A stretch of DNA of 64,000 nucleotides from contig JAOASM010000036.1 in the NCBI GenBank assembly GCA_030158665.1, positions 52,838 to 116,837 on the forward strand, written 5' to 3'. Both the position numbers and the translations under genes were made by a program. The stretch is from Sediminibacterium sp. GTDB lineage: Bacteria; Bacteroidota; Bacteroidia; Chitinophagales; Chitinophagaceae. Positions 27,949-38,457 of the stretch are shown here, piece after piece. Position 1 is the first letter of the stretch. Every line of letters starts with the position of its first letter. The notes under the pieces are model-generated. The model saw nothing but the letters and a program-made list of their open reading frames with translations, was not told where the DNA came from and did no database searches.

Positions 27949-29766
27949 ATGGAGAAAGATCAGTTTAAGAAAATACAATCTAGCATCCCGCAAGAACCTG
28001 GCATTTATCAATATTTTGATGATAAAGGCAAGCTATTGTATGTGGGTAAGGCAAAGCATTTAAGAAATCGTGTTAGTTCCTATTTCCTCTCCAATCAACA
28101 TAGCTTAAAAACCATTGAGCTGGTTCAACGTATTAGCGAGATCAAATTCACTATCGTCAATTCAGAGCATGATGCCTTTATATTAGAGAACGAACTCATT
28201 AAGAATTACCAACCTAAATACAATATCAATTTAAAGGATGATAAAACTTATCCTTATATCGTGATAAAAAAAGAGGCTTTCCCTAGGGTCTTTTTAACAA
28301 GGCGTAAAATAAAAGACGGATCCACCTATATTGGACCTTTCACCCATGTATTTGCGGTGCGAGAATTGATCAACCATATCAAAGAGACCATTCCATTAAG
28401 AACTTGCACCCTGCCACTTACACCCAAAAATATTCAACAAGGCAGGTTTAAAGTTTGTCTAGAATACCATTTAGGCAATTGCAAAGGGCCATGCCAGGGA
28501 TTTCAGACAGAGGAAGATTATGCAACATCGATTGACCAAGTAAAGCATTTACTTAAAGGAAATGTAAAACCATTGGTGCAAAATTTAAAAGAAACAATGC
28601 AGGCCGAAGCTGCGGCACTTGCCTTTGAGAAAGCCAATGAGACTAAGAAAAAGATAGACGAACTTGAACGCTACCAAACCAAATCGGAGATATTAACCAA
28701 GCAACAAGAGGCTATGGATGTATTTAGCATTGCTATGGAAGAAGATCAAGCTTATGTTAATTACCTCATGTTGCAAGAGGGGCGAATTGTTCAAACACAT
28801 ATGCTACCTCTAAGTATTCCTTTGGAAGAATCTAAGGAAACAATTCTTGCATTTGCGATTCACTATTTTAGAACTCAGCTTGAATCAGAAGCGAAAGAAA
28901 TCATTGTTCCTGTTGAACCGATTGAAAAAGAAAAAGGCATTAAATATACCGTACCAAAACTGGGAGAGAAATTACAATTATTGGCCCTATCTCAAAAAAA
29001 CGTAGACTATGCTTTAAAAGATTGGAAACATAGGCAAGCCCTAGTGAAAGTAAGTGAGACGGCACCTGTGAATGAGGTCTTGATTGAATTGAAGCAATTA
29101 CTCTCCCTACCAACAGTGCCAAATCATATTGAATGTTTTGATAACTCGAATTTCCACGGATCCTTCCCTGTTTCTGCCATGGTCTGTTTTAAAAATGGTA
29201 TCCCAAGTAAATCAGATTACCGCAAGTTCAATATCAAAACTGTGGTTGGGATCAATGACTTCGCAAGTATGCATGAAACCGTTTTAAGGCGCTATAGCTC
29301 GGTCTTACAGAAAAAGCAACCACTTCCTCAGCTCATCATCATTGATGGAGGTAAAGGGCAATTAAATGCCGCTTTAGATGCATTAAAAGAATTGGGCATT
29401 CAAGATAAAGTGACCACTGTAGGTTTGGCAAAAAATATTGAGGAACTGTTTTTCCCTGGAGATACCAGTTCCATCTTATTAAACTGGAATAGCCCTGCGC
29501 ATAATTTGGTTCGCAATATCAGAGACGAAGTGCATCGTTTTGGCATCACCTTCCATAGAGCACAAAGATCCAAAGGCGCACTAGAAAATAGCTTAGACCA
29601 TATAGAAGGCATTGGGCCTAAAACGAAAGATACTTTATTGACCTATTTCAAATCTGTCAGTAAAATAAAAAGCGCCAATCCCAGCATATTGGCTGAACTG
29701 ATTGGCGCTGCAAAAACTAAAATTTTATTGGCTGCTTTTGAGAAAGAAAAAACTAGATCAAATTAA
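27949..29766 (+). CDS. uvrC: excinuclease ABC subunit C
   Basis: Nuclease of nucleotide-excision repair that cuts on both sides of a UvrB-bound lesion. Residues 15-95 are the GIY-YIG domain (PGIYQYFDDKGKLLYVGKAK), a UvrB-interacting region lies near 205-240, the RNase H-like 5' nuclease follows (IECFDNSNFHGS, IIIDGGKGQLNAA), and a helix-hairpin-helix is at the end (LDHIEGIGPKTKDTLL). 605 residues, complete. Its last four bases overlap the stop of convergent gldN. Confidence 0.97.
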   Translation: MEKDQFKKIQSSIPQEPGIYQYFDDKGKLLYVGKAKHLRNRVSSYFLSNQHSLKTIELVQRISEIKFTIVNSEHDAFILENELIKNYQPKYNINLKDDKTYPYIVIKKEAFPRVFLTRRKIKDGSTYIGPFTHVFAVRELINHIKETIPLRTCTLPLTPKNIQQGRFKVCLEYHLGNCKGPCQGFQTEEDYATSIDQVKHLLKGNVKPLVQNLKETMQAEAAALAFEKANETKKKIDELERYQTKSEILTKQQEAMDVFSIAMEEDQAYVNYLMLQEGRIVQTHMLPLSIPLEESKETILAFAIHYFRTQLESEAKEIIVPVEPIEKEKGIKYTVPKLGEKLQLLALSQKNVDYALKDWKHRQALVKVSETAPVNEVLIELKQLLSLPTVPNHIECFDNSNFHGSFPVSAMVCFKNGIPSKSDYRKFNIKTVVGINDFASMHETVLRRYSSVLQKKQPLPQLIIIDGGKGQLNAALDALKELGIQDKVTTVGLAKNIEELFFPGDTSSILLNWNSPAHNLVRNIRDEVHRFGITFHRAQRSKGALENSLDHIEGIGPKTKDTLLTYFKSVSKIKSANPSILAELIGAAKTKILLAAFEKEKTRSN

Positions 29767-30824
29767 TACACCCAACGATCTTGCTCAAAATCAAAAATCT
29801 TTTGCTTGATCTTTTCTCCTTCTTGTAAACGCTTGATTGGGTCTTTAAACAACGCATTCAACATCTTGTCATTGTAATTGTCTAAAGTAGACTTCACAAC
29901 ATACCCATTGAAGTAACGACTCTCAAATAATTCCTCCCATGTAATACGGCTCGAAATGTTTCTTGGGTTGTACACTTCGGCTTTAGCAAGACTTGTTCTA
30001 AGCTCTGGATAGTAGATCCAAAACAAAGGTCGCTTCACTACTTTATTACCAATCTGAATGGCAGCAATAGGCGCAATCCCTATGATTCTGCTATACATTC
30101 TACTTGTTTTACTATCAAATATCCATTGCTCCTTTAATCTAAAGGTGTAAATAGAATCTGGATTAGGTGCTAAATTGGTATTGTAAATAATACTGGTATC
30201 ATACACATTTGGATCCAATACATTTTGTACCAACTGGGTATCTAAACTTCCTTTTAAAGAGGCATTCACTTCGTCTAAACTCAATGGTGTGGTGAAACGA
30301 TCATCTACAGTAGAGAAAGGAACTACCCCATCTTTTTCAATCGCACGCAATAACACTGCAAAGAAACGCTGATCGCCATTTTCGTCATAAGATTGATACA
30401 TGAATGTTCTGTTGATCTTTTCTCTTGCATCAATTTCCTCCCAAACAAATTCACTGAACAAGGCATCTTCTTCTCTTAAATTTTCATAAGGCAATGGCAG
30501 TCTCTCTTTTACTCCTTTTCTTGAATTGGTCTCAGAAAAAAAGGCATAGCCATTTCTTAAGCTTCTTTTGTTATTGGCATTAAATCCACCTACGACAGTG
30601 GTGTCGATATTTTTTGTTGGCTTCACATCTGAAATTGTAGGAGCTGCCACTACTTGATTATTCGCTACAGGCTTAGTTACAGGTTTTGTAATCACTGTAT
30701 CTTTAGTCGCTGGAGTAGCAGTTGTTGTTTTCTTTTTAGCGCCATAAGAAAACTGAGCATTTGCAGATAAAGTCATTGCCAAAGAGGCAAGAACGATGCA
30801 GCTTGTTTTCATTGTCTTTTTCAT
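29763..30824 (-). CDS. gldN: type IX secretion / gliding protein GldN (PorN)
   Basis: Periplasmic component that forms the ring with GldK under the outer membrane in the type IX secretion system. From MKKTMKTSCIVLASL (353 residues) there is a signal peptide. A Lys/Thr/Pro-rich linker follows, then the GldN domain (DALFSEFVWEEIDAREKIN, EQWIFDSKTSRMYSRIIGIAP, FWIYYPELR, NPRNISSRITWEELFESRYF), all characteristic. Last gene of gldKLMN; 3' end overlaps uvrC by four bases. Confidence 0.95.
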   Translation of the reverse strand: MKKTMKTSCIVLASLAMTLSANAQFSYGAKKKTTTATPATKDTVITKPVTKPVANNQVVAAPTISDVKPTKNIDTTVVGGFNANNKRSLRNGYAFFSETNSRKGVKERLPLPYENLREEDALFSEFVWEEIDAREKINRTFMYQSYDENGDQRFFAVLLRAIEKDGVVPFSTVDDRFTTPLSLDEVNASLKGSLDTQLVQNVLDPNVYDTSIIYNTNLAPNPDSIYTFRLKEQWIFDSKTSRMYSRIIGIAPIAAIQIGNKVVKRPLFWIYYPELRTSLAKAEVYNPRNISSRITWEELFESRYFNGYVVKSTLDNYNDKMLNALFKDPIKRLQEGEKIKQKIFDFEQDRWVY

Positions 30825-30878
30825 AAATACCATTTATTAATTTCAAATCGACTTTCTTATTTACCCAAGGATGATGCC

Positions 30879-32429
30879 TTATTGTAAAATGAAAGTGATT
30901 GTTTGATCTAATTTTCTTGATCCACCACCTGGCTCTGACACTTTGATTTCACCAATAGTTACTGTAGTTCCAGCCTGGCACTTTCTAATTAAAGCAGTTG
31001 CACCACCCGAAAAAGCAGGACCATTCACCTCTGCAAAATCAGGCTCGTCAAATCCTTTACCAGTAGCAATTACGATGTAAGAAAGAATATTGAACTTCAC
31101 ACCTTCAAATACAAAGTCTCTTAAGTCTGCAATGACGCCGCCTTGCGCTCTAAATTTAGCAGCAGCCATATTGCCTCCTGCACTTCCTCCCACAATCGCA
31201 ATTGGATCTGGGATTCTCTTTACAGGAATCGCTAATTTTTGTGTTTGCTTGCCATCATTTACTGTAACAACAGCAGTTCCGGTTTGCGTACAAGTCACGA
31301 CATATTGTCCAGAACCAGCCTTTCTAATATTGGCACCTGCACCTTCTACAGTGACATTGATTTTTTCACCACCACCTCCACCAGTAATACTTAATGGATT
31401 CTCTAAGCCTTTATAAAATACCCTTGTTTTATCTGTAGATACCACCAATCCAGATGGGGTGCCAACCGTGAACTGTACATCTTTTTCAACTACTGCAGTT
31501 TCACCATTTGGTTTTAAGAAAGAAATACGGACACGCTTTCTTTGAATGCCAGGTGTTGCACCCGCAACAGATTTATACACTGCAGATCCATCTGCAGCTA
31601 CTGGCACGACCACGCCATCAATTGAGATGGTTGGTTTTGCAGCACTACTAAATGCACCAACACCAGCCGTGATCACCAATTCTTCTCCAGACATCAAATA
31701 CTGAGAATTAGATGCTGCAAATGCATTGAACTGATCATATACCAATTCCACTTCACCAATTTCTTTATGACAATATTCAACTACCTGCGCTTCTGTATTG
31801 CGAATATCATTTTGAAACTTTGTCAAAATAGTAATTGCTGCAATGGTTGGTGTCATATTAAAATAAGCATAAGCCCAATCATTTTTTGCAGCCAAATTAT
31901 TAGAAGTTGGGATAGATAAATCTAATGACACAGTTGGGATCACCTCTTTTTCAATAGCAGGATCAATCGCTGCTAAATCTTGTTTGAATTGCTTTAATTT
32001 ATTAAACAATTCTTCCCCTTTTGATATACCAGATTTCTTATTTAAAAACAACCTTGTAGTGGCATCTAAATCATCTTCTTTAAACGTCTCTTTTCCGTCT
32101 TCAATTTTCAATCCAGCTTCTTCCTTTAAGGCCAATTTCAATGATTCAACATAGGCATACATTTCATCTGCCATTGCTTTTACCTTATTGGCCTTGGGTG
32201 CCCAGATTGCCGCTTTCTCGGCGGTCTTTGGGTCATTCAATTTAGACTCCAATGATTTATAAATATCTTGATTCTTATTTTGAATAATTACATTCGCATT
32301 CGTCAAACTTTGATCAATTGTCTTGAACGCATTTAAAATCTCGCTAGATACATTCAATGCCAAGAGCGCAGTCAACACCAAGTACATGATGTTAATCATT
32401 TTCTGCCTTGGTTCTTTAGGTAACGACAT
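30879..32429 (-). CDS. gldM: type IX secretion / gliding protein GldM (PorM)
   Basis: Periplasmic shaft of the T9SS motor. The 516-residue protein begins with the family hallmark SLPKEPRQKMINIMYLVLTALLALNVSSEI, one membrane helix that packs in the GldL channel. A helical domain follows (to about 220), then beta domains (about 225-515) including a glycine-rich segment and FRAQGGVIADLRDFVFEG near the C-terminus. Positioned between gldL and gldN with short spacers (55 and 54 bases). Confidence 0.96.
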   Translation of the reverse strand: MSLPKEPRQKMINIMYLVLTALLALNVSSEILNAFKTIDQSLTNANVIIQNKNQDIYKSLESKLNDPKTAEKAAIWAPKANKVKAMADEMYAYVESLKLALKEEAGLKIEDGKETFKEDDLDATTRLFLNKKSGISKGEELFNKLKQFKQDLAAIDPAIEKEVIPTVSLDLSIPTSNNLAAKNDWAYAYFNMTPTIAAITILTKFQNDIRNTEAQVVEYCHKEIGEVELVYDQFNAFAASNSQYLMSGEELVITAGVGAFSSAAKPTISIDGVVVPVAADGSAVYKSVAGATPGIQRKRVRISFLKPNGETAVVEKDVQFTVGTPSGLVVSTDKTRVFYKGLENPLSITGGGGGEKINVTVEGAGANIRKAGSGQYVVTCTQTGTAVVTVNDGKQTQKLAIPVKRIPDPIAIVGGSAGGNMAAAKFRAQGGVIADLRDFVFEGVKFNILSYIVIATGKGFDEPDFAEVNGPAFSGGATALIRKCQAGTTVTIGEIKVSEPGGGSRKLDQTITFILQ

Positions 32430-32484
32430 TTACGCTATATTTTATTAAGTGAATTAAAATTGTTTGAGTCTAATAACTCCTATC

Positions 32485-33021
32485 TTATTTTCCTTGCATT
32501 GCATGGATCATCTTGCTATACACTTGATTCAATTGAGTCAAGTTATCAGCCAACTGTGTCATTTGCTCTTTTGTTCTTGCTGCTTCATTCACTGTTGAAC
32601 TCATTGCAGTAGACATTTCTTTTAAACTACCATAAAAATGATTCATTTCCTCAATCGTCTTACTCATAGACAAAAACTGATTGTTCAAGTTTTTTAATCC
32701 TTCTGTTGAGCTATTGATGGTCCCTAAATTATTAGAGACATCTTGTACTGTTTTTTGAACACTATTTAAAGCATGAACTAATTCAGTTGCATCCACTTTT
32801 CCACCACCCATTGCACTACCGCCATGGTCTACTGGAGGAGGAGGTAAGAATGCATAAATTACAAATATCCCCGCCTCTGTCAACAATCCCACTATCAACG
32901 CCCAATCTGCCCAAGATAAGTGGATGATTTTAGCCAATGCTCCAAGGATTACAACAGCAGCACCTAAAGAGATGATGACGTTAACGATCTTATTTGTTTT
33001 TTCTGAAATTGTCTTTGCCAT
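32485..33021 (-). CDS. gldL: type IX secretion / gliding motor protein GldL (PorL)
   Basis: Inner-membrane stator that uses the proton motive force to turn GldM. The 178-residue protein has two N-terminal membrane helices (VNVIISLGAAVVILGALAKII and ADWALIVGLLTEAGIFVIYAF) with the conserved glutamate in the second, followed by a cytoplasmic coiled-coil tail (about residues 80-178) rich in Asn, Gln and Ser heptads. The order gldK-L-M-N is standard. Confidence 0.95.
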   Translation of the reverse strand: MAKTISEKTNKIVNVIISLGAAVVILGALAKIIHLSWADWALIVGLLTEAGIFVIYAFLPPPPVDHGGSAMGGGKVDATELVHALNSVQKTVQDVSNNLGTINSSTEGLKNLNNQFLSMSKTIEEMNHFYGSLKEMSTAMSSTVNEAARTKEQMTQLADNLTQLNQVYSKMIHAMQGK

Positions 33022-33071
33022 TAGGAAAATTTATAAAATTAAAAGTTTGTTGATTGTTTGAAATGCTCGGT

Positions 33072-34364
33072 TTAATTGACTCTTGGTGCCATTGAGAGCA
33101 CACATCTAAATCCGATATAAGATTTTGCAGTGTCTTGGTATTCATAGTTGCGAGAACTCACTTGACAATTGTATGCAATGTCTTTCCAAGATCCACCTCT
33201 GATTACTTTTCTTTTCATCAATACAGGATCTGTGTCTTTTGCATTGTATTGCACATCTGGACTAAAGTCTCCAAAGAAATTATAGCTTCCTTCATAAAAT
33301 ACAGAACTTGTCCACTCAGCTACATTACCTGCCATGTCAAATAACCTGAAATCATTTTCAGTGTAGGCTTTCACTTTAGTCGTGTAGATATTATCGTTCT
33401 TCGCGTCTCCACCAAAATAATCCCCTCTTCCTGGTTTAAAATTGGCTAATAAACGTCCTTCTTTAGTTCTTGTATAAGGAGATCCCCATGGATACATCGC
33501 ATTTGATTTTGAATTCCCTCTTGCAGCATACTCCCACTCAGCCTCTGTTGGTAATCGGTAGATGCCATCAATCTTTTGATCTGCTCTTCCTGGCTTACCA
33601 GCATAATAATCACTATTATTTGTTCTCCAATGGGTAAAAGCAACTGCTTGTTTCCAAGTCACACCCACCACTGGATATTCATTGTATGCCGCATGACTAA
33701 AATACAATCTTGTCAAAGGCTCATTGTAGGAATAAGAGAAATCTCGCATCCAAACCAATGTGTCTGGATAAACAGGTTGATTCACAGTAATTAAGTAATC
33801 TCCAAGAGATTGTTCTAGCCCCTTAGATGCTTTTGCAGCAGCTTTTAAATCAACAAAAGAATACTTGTAAATTAATTTGTTAGGGTCTATTTCTATTCTA
33901 CCTTGAATACGGTTATCAGGACTTAGTAAAAGCTCATTTAGCTTTTCTAAAACTGCTCTACTATTTTGATTGATTCTTGCTGCTCTAGCCCAATCCACAC
34001 GGATCGTATCTTCATTTTGGTTGATACCACCGCCATAAATTGCCAAATACTTCAAAGAATCAGCAACATACTTTACAAATCTTCTATACTGTTCGTTGGT
34101 CACCTCAGTTCTATCCATCCAAAAACCTTGAACAGATACTAATTTCTTACGATTGACCATCGAAAGGTCCATCTGCTCATCACTTGCCCCCATGTAGAAT
34201 GAACCACTAGGGATGGATACTGTCAGAGGATCTAAACGCTTAGCACTGCTGTTGCGTTTCCCCTTTTTTGGTGGCGCAAATGCAATCACAGCGAGTGATA
34301 AAATCAAAATGCTCAAGGCCGCAATGGGGAAATTGATCCTTTTATTTTTTAAAAATGGTATCAT
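33072..34364 (-). CDS. gldK: type IX secretion / gliding protein GldK (PorK)
   Basis: SUMF1/formylglycine-enzyme-like protein that forms the outer-membrane-associated ring with GldN. The 430-residue sequence has an N-terminal hydrophobic segment and FGE-sulfatase-type motifs (GSFYMGASDEQ, FWMDRTEVTNEQYRRFV, YPVVGVTWKQAVAFTHWR, YRLPTEAEWEYAARG, RLFDMAGNVAEW, RKVIRGGSWKD, GFRCVLS). Characterised GldK/PorK are lipoproteins, but no Cys is present in the first 60 residues here, so lipidation looks absent. First gene of the cluster. Confidence 0.94.
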   Translation of the reverse strand: MIPFLKNKRINFPIAALSILILSLAVIAFAPPKKGKRNSSAKRLDPLTVSIPSGSFYMGASDEQMDLSMVNRKKLVSVQGFWMDRTEVTNEQYRRFVKYVADSLKYLAIYGGGINQNEDTIRVDWARAARINQNSRAVLEKLNELLLSPDNRIQGRIEIDPNKLIYKYSFVDLKAAAKASKGLEQSLGDYLITVNQPVYPDTLVWMRDFSYSYNEPLTRLYFSHAAYNEYPVVGVTWKQAVAFTHWRTNNSDYYAGKPGRADQKIDGIYRLPTEAEWEYAARGNSKSNAMYPWGSPYTRTKEGRLLANFKPGRGDYFGGDAKNDNIYTTKVKAYTENDFRLFDMAGNVAEWTSSVFYEGSYNFFGDFSPDVQYNAKDTDPVLMKRKVIRGGSWKDIAYNCQVSSRNYEYQDTAKSYIGFRCVLSMAPRVN

Positions 34365-34499
34365 ATTGGTTTAGAACGATTTTTTTTACAAAAAATTACA
34401 TTTTAGGGGGTAAAATTAGCAGATTGTTTTTATGCTATTTTATACCTGAATGTGTTGATTTTCACCTGTTTTAGAACCTGCAAATTAAGACTTTAGTTG

Positions 34500-36518
34500 T
34501 TAGATATTTGCTAAAATCAGGTCGATACGAGGCAATGGAGGAGAACAGGTCTTGTTTTTGCACATAAAGTACTGATTTTCAATGTTATTTTTATCTTTTA
34601 AGAGCGGAATCTGGTCATCTTTTGCCTGGCTCGTGATGCGAATAGCATGGGGCAAAAAGGGTGCGATCAAGGTCGGTAAGCTTTCTTGTACTGTTGGGCC
34701 CACTCCTACCAATTCGGTCATACCCGTAGCCATCTGATAAAAGCTTTGAGCCCAATAGCCAAAAGAGCCAGGATATTGGAGTAAGGATTTTCGCATAGAA
34801 CCCATCATAGTTTCTGCGTGTAAAATCCATTTATTGAGGTCAAATACATGCCCTAAATAATATAAGCCTGAACAAATAAGTGCATTGCCACTCGGCTGAG
34901 CACCATCATAACTTTCTTTTTTTCTAATGATAATATCCTTTTGATAGGATGCGGTATAGTAAAAATAGAGCCCTTCCTCATCTATAAAATACTGCAACAC
35001 ATAGTCCATCCATTTTTTTGCTTTGTGCAAATAACTGGTATCCCCTGTGATTTCTTGTAATTGAATATATGCTTGAATCAAATTAGCATAGTCATCTAAA
35101 AATGCAGGCGCTTTTGGCATACCATTAGCGATACTATGGTAAAAATAATTTTCAACAGGGTTGAACATATTTGCTTCTACCCATTGTATACAATTAGTAG
35201 CGGCATCTTTATAAAGCACATTTCCTGTAGCAGCATAAATTTTACTGAAGCCAACGATACACATTGCATTCCAACCTAATAGTACTTTATGATCTAAGGA
35301 TGGTCGAATCCTATTTGCGCGGACATTGAATAGTTTATTGATTTCATTTTGCCAAGCAGGTTCCCACTCCAGTTCTATCTCTTTTTGTGTCCAAAGAATA
35401 TTGGTATGCTCCCAATTGCCATTTGGTGATACTTGATAATAAGCCACAAATGCATCAAACAAGACAGGGTCAATGATCGATTTTAGTTCGTCATATGACC
35501 AAGTATAAAACTTACCTTCTATGCCTTCTGAATCTGCATCTAAGGCAGCATAGTAGCCCCCCTCTCCATTGAATAATTCTCTTTGTAAAAAAGTGAATGT
35601 TGCTTGGATCACATTCAGGTAGATTGGTTTTTTTGTGATCTGATACGCTTCGGCTAGAATACCTAAAATCAATGCATTGTCGTACAACATTTTTTCAAAA
35701 TGGGGCGCCTGCCACATGGCATCCACACTGTATCTTGAAAATCCACCACCAACATGATCATAAATTCCGCCCTGGATCATTTTATCAATGGATCTTATCG
35801 CATGTACGATAGAAGCCTGATCTTTATTTTGAAAATAGTTTCTTAACAAAACCTGTATGGAAAATGTTTGTGGAAATTTTGGTGCTACACCAAATCCACC
35901 CCATTGTGTATCTGCATTTTGCAATAGCCGCTGGGCAATCAATTGAAATTCTTCATTTGTAGCAACCGCTTCCGGAGCGTCTACTTGCTGTGCTTTGATA
36001 TTGGTTTGTAAAAGATGTTGCGTTAAATGCGTAGCTTGTTCAACCAATTTTTCTCTATTGTTTTCAAAAGCGGCTTGCACTCCTTTTAATACATCCATCC
36101 AAGAAGCACGTCCTTGCATTGCCATTGGTGGAAAATAAGTGCCTCCATAAAATGGCTGTCCATTGGGTAATAAAAATATATTCAATGGCCATCCTCCAGA
36201 TCCTGTCATAGCTTGAAGGGCATCCATATAAATATGGTCTACATCTGGACGTTCCTCTCGATCCACTTTAATATTGATGAAATGTGCATTCATGTATTCA
36301 GCTACTTGTTCATCCTCAAAACTTTCACGTTCCATCACATGGCACCAATGACAGGCCGCATAACCAATACTCAATAAAATGGGTTTGTCTGCTGCAATAG
36401 CAAAGGGGAATAAATCATTTGACCAAGGCTTCCATTGCACAGGATTGTGTGCATGTTGTAACAAATAAGGACTTGTCTCTTTGATTAAATCGTTGGTGAA
36501 CTTTTTATTGGCACTCAT
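34500..36518 (-). CDS. DUF255 thioredoxin-like protein (YyaL/SPATA20 family)
   Basis: A 672-residue cytoplasmic protein. The N-terminal domain (about residues 10-170) is thioredoxin-like with the family motif [21 protein letters not shown] and [13 protein letters not shown]. The rest is an alpha/alpha toroid resembling N-acylglucosamine epimerases ([29 protein letters not shown]). The family is widespread but its reaction is not settled. It follows hemD by 16 bases on the minus strand, so it likely shares the DUF4271-hemD transcript. Confidence 0.92.
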   Translation of the reverse strand: MSANKKFTNDLIKETSPYLLQHAHNPVQWKPWSNDLFPFAIAADKPILLSIGYAACHWCHVMERESFEDEQVAEYMNAHFINIKVDREERPDVDHIYMDALQAMTGSGGWPLNIFLLPNGQPFYGGTYFPPMAMQGRASWMDVLKGVQAAFENNREKLVEQATHLTQHLLQTNIKAQQVDAPEAVATNEEFQLIAQRLLQNADTQWGGFGVAPKFPQTFSIQVLLRNYFQNKDQASIVHAIRSIDKMIQGGIYDHVGGGFSRYSVDAMWQAPHFEKMLYDNALILGILAEAYQITKKPIYLNVIQATFTFLQRELFNGEGGYYAALDADSEGIEGKFYTWSYDELKSIIDPVLFDAFVAYYQVSPNGNWEHTNILWTQKEIELEWEPAWQNEINKLFNVRANRIRPSLDHKVLLGWNAMCIVGFSKIYAATGNVLYKDAATNCIQWVEANMFNPVENYFYHSIANGMPKAPAFLDDYANLIQAYIQLQEITGDTSYLHKAKKWMDYVLQYFIDEEGLYFYYTASYQKDIIIRKKESYDGAQPSGNALICSGLYYLGHVFDLNKWILHAETMMGSMRKSLLQYPGSFGYWAQSFYQMATGMTELVGVGPTVQESLPTLIAPFLPHAIRITSQAKDDQIPLLKDKNNIENQYFMCKNKTCSPPLPRIDLILANI

Positions 36519-36534
36519 AAGAGTGCAATTTAGT

Positions 36535-37338
36535 TTATTTCTTTTTAGATACTTGTGCTAAAAACTGATCAAGACCAGCAAACATACTTGATACTTGTGG
36601 ACTAGGCACTTTGATGTGTAAACTCAAACCTGCATCCTCTATTGCTTTACAAGTATTTGAACCAAATGCAGCTAATGCAGTTCCGTTCTGCACAAAGTCA
36701 GGTTGATTGTCATATAAACTTTTTAGACCACTCGGAGTGAAGAGACAAATAATGTCAAATTGATGGTCTTTTAAAAGTGGTTTGATATCACTACTTACAG
36801 ATCGATACATATAAGCTAAATCAAAAGTACAACCATGGTCTTTTAACCAATTAACTATTTCATTATCCTGTTGATTTTCGCTACACACATACAGAAACTT
36901 TTCGTTGGCTTTATGCTTGTTCAAAACATCAAATAATTTTTTATTGGTTCCATCAGCGCCAAAAAATACCTTACGCTTTCTGTACATGATAAATTTTTGC
37001 AAATACAAAGCTACGGATTCAGTAATGCAAAAATATTTTGTGTCTTGACTAATGTTGATCTTTAATTCATCGCATGTTCTAAAGAAATGATCAATGGCAT
37101 TTTTACTAGTGAAAATAACAGCAGTGTAAGCAGCGATTTCAATTTTAGTTTTTCTAAATTCTTTCGCGCCTATTGGTTCTAATTCAATAAATGGTTTGAA
37201 AAACAAAGTCACATTGTACTTTCTTTCTAAATCAAAATAAGGTGATTTTTCACTTTCAGGCTTCGCTTGTGAAATAAGAATCTTTTTAATGGACTTAGTC
37301 GCAGTTGCCTTTTTTTCTCCACTCATTTCTTTTGCCAT
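36535..37338 (-). CDS. hemD: uroporphyrinogen-III synthase family protein
   Basis: Would cyclise hydroxymethylbilane to uroporphyrinogen III in tetrapyrrole synthesis. The 267-residue protein has the two-domain HemD pattern with weak conservation: [63 protein letters not shown] and [21 protein letters not shown] short Lys-rich N-terminal extension precedes it. Low sequence conservation is normal for HemD. It is sandwiched between the DUF4271 gene (15 bases upstream) and the DUF255 gene. Confidence 0.88.
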   Translation of the reverse strand: MAKEMSGEKKATATKSIKKILISQAKPESEKSPYFDLERKYNVTLFFKPFIELEPIGAKEFRKTKIEIAAYTAVIFTSKNAIDHFFRTCDELKINISQDTKYFCITESVALYLQKFIMYRKRKVFFGADGTNKKLFDVLNKHKANEKFLYVCSENQQDNEIVNWLKDHGCTFDLAYMYRSVSSDIKPLLKDHQFDIICLFTPSGLKSLYDNQPDFVQNGTALAAFGSNTCKAIEDAGLSLHIKVPSPQVSSMFAGLDQFLAQVSKKK

Positions 37339-37353
37339 TTTACGCTTTCTACT

Positions 37354-38388
37354 TTAGTAAGTTCCTCCAAAATATTGCACTATAAATTTATATAGAATCA
37401 ATATTGGTAGTATTTCGAAAGCACAAAGGTAAAGAAAAAAATGAAAGGACGAGATATGTAATTTATTCCTAACAGATGTTAACGAAAACAGGTACCTATA
37501 TAGTATCAATAGGACCAATAATAAGCCAGCTCCAGCGATTGCATAGGGATGCAAATAAGGCTTAGCGAAAGCCAAAATCAATATAAAAGGAATCAGAAGT
37601 ATCCCCAGTACCTTATTGATTAAAAAGACAACAAAAATATAGGTCTGAACCAGGTCATTCGTGTTAAACACAAAGCCTGCAATTGTTAAACAAATGTATT
37701 TGCCAATATACAATCCCAAGAAAAATAGACACATGTACAAATAACCTTCCCAGAAGTTGATGGGTAGCAAATGTCCGTTAAATATGATCAATGTAGTCAT
37801 CAAAGAAAAGCTCATTACAAAACTAATGTTCATAATTAAAGAGGCCATACTATTTTGTAAAAGCTGCTCCCTATTTTGCATCATCCTTAACGACGATTGA
37901 CTAAATTGACTAAATAATTTTGGGATATACTGAGGAAAAATATTGATAATAAACCCATACAAAAACAACAAAGCAATAATGGAATAGAAAAGTAAATCCT
38001 TGTCTGGTAAAGAAAACTTTTGTTCAATTTTATACAATACATCTCCCGCATTTGCCAAGGTAGATTTTCGATTGTACAATTGATACGCATTCTTTTTTTG
38101 CGCATAGAAATTTCGATACAATTGTAGCACATTAAAACTACTATCTTTTGGATCTCTTGGAATAGATTGCAAATACCATGCATCCGCTTGAATAAATGTT
38201 TTTGGCACAATTGGCACATATCGGATCCACAAAGTGTCCTTAACTAGTAAACTATCTTGCGCCATTGCACTTGTATCAATAGCAACCAATCCAGTATCCT
38301 TTTGATTTGCTTGCTTCACAAGGGTAAAGCTGGACAATACAAAAAGTCCAATGAAGGCAAAGGAAAATTTCTTTAGTTGGGCTAACAT
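37354..38388 (-). CDS. DUF4271 multi-pass membrane protein
   Basis: From the Met at 38388 (MLAQLKKFSFAFIGLF) the 344-residue protein has a signal-like first helix, an extracytoplasmic stretch to about residue 125, then about seven membrane helices. This matches the Bacteroidota DUF4271 family, which is commonly next to hemD in this phylum; its function is unknown. The longer ORF-track start (38430) would overlap the promoter region shared with divergent hemW. Confidence 0.85.
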   Translation of the reverse strand: MLAQLKKFSFAFIGLFVLSSFTLVKQANQKDTGLVAIDTSAMAQDSLLVKDTLWIRYVPIVPKTFIQADAWYLQSIPRDPKDSSFNVLQLYRNFYAQKKNAYQLYNRKSTLANAGDVLYKIEQKFSLPDKDLLFYSIIALLFLYGFIINIFPQYIPKLFSQFSQSSLRMMQNREQLLQNSMASLIMNISFVMSFSLMTTLIIFNGHLLPINFWEGYLYMCLFFLGLYIGKYICLTIAGFVFNTNDLVQTYIFVVFLINKVLGILLIPFILILAFAKPYLHPYAIAGAGLLLVLLILYRYLFSLTSVRNKLHISSFHFFLYLCAFEILPILILYKFIVQYFGGTY

Positions 38389-38394
38389 CTGTTG

Positions 38395-38402
38395 CAAAAA
38401 TA
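38395..38402 (-). promoter_or_regulatory. -7 box for the DUF4271-hemD-DUF255 operon
   Basis: The minus strand reads TATTTTTG ending six bases before the DUF4271 ATG, giving a nearly leaderless transcript if used. A plus-strand TAGCTTTG at 38435-38442 could serve divergent hemW, 15 bases before its ATG. Confidence 0.45.
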
Positions 38403-38457
38403 AGTATACTAATGCAGAATTAAAGAACAATGCCTAGCTTTGTTGGTAATTCTACTT

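Noticed and set aside
27904-28011. N-terminal extension of the DUF2721 protein
   Set aside because: It runs antisense into uvrC coding sequence and the family start is the Met at 27903.
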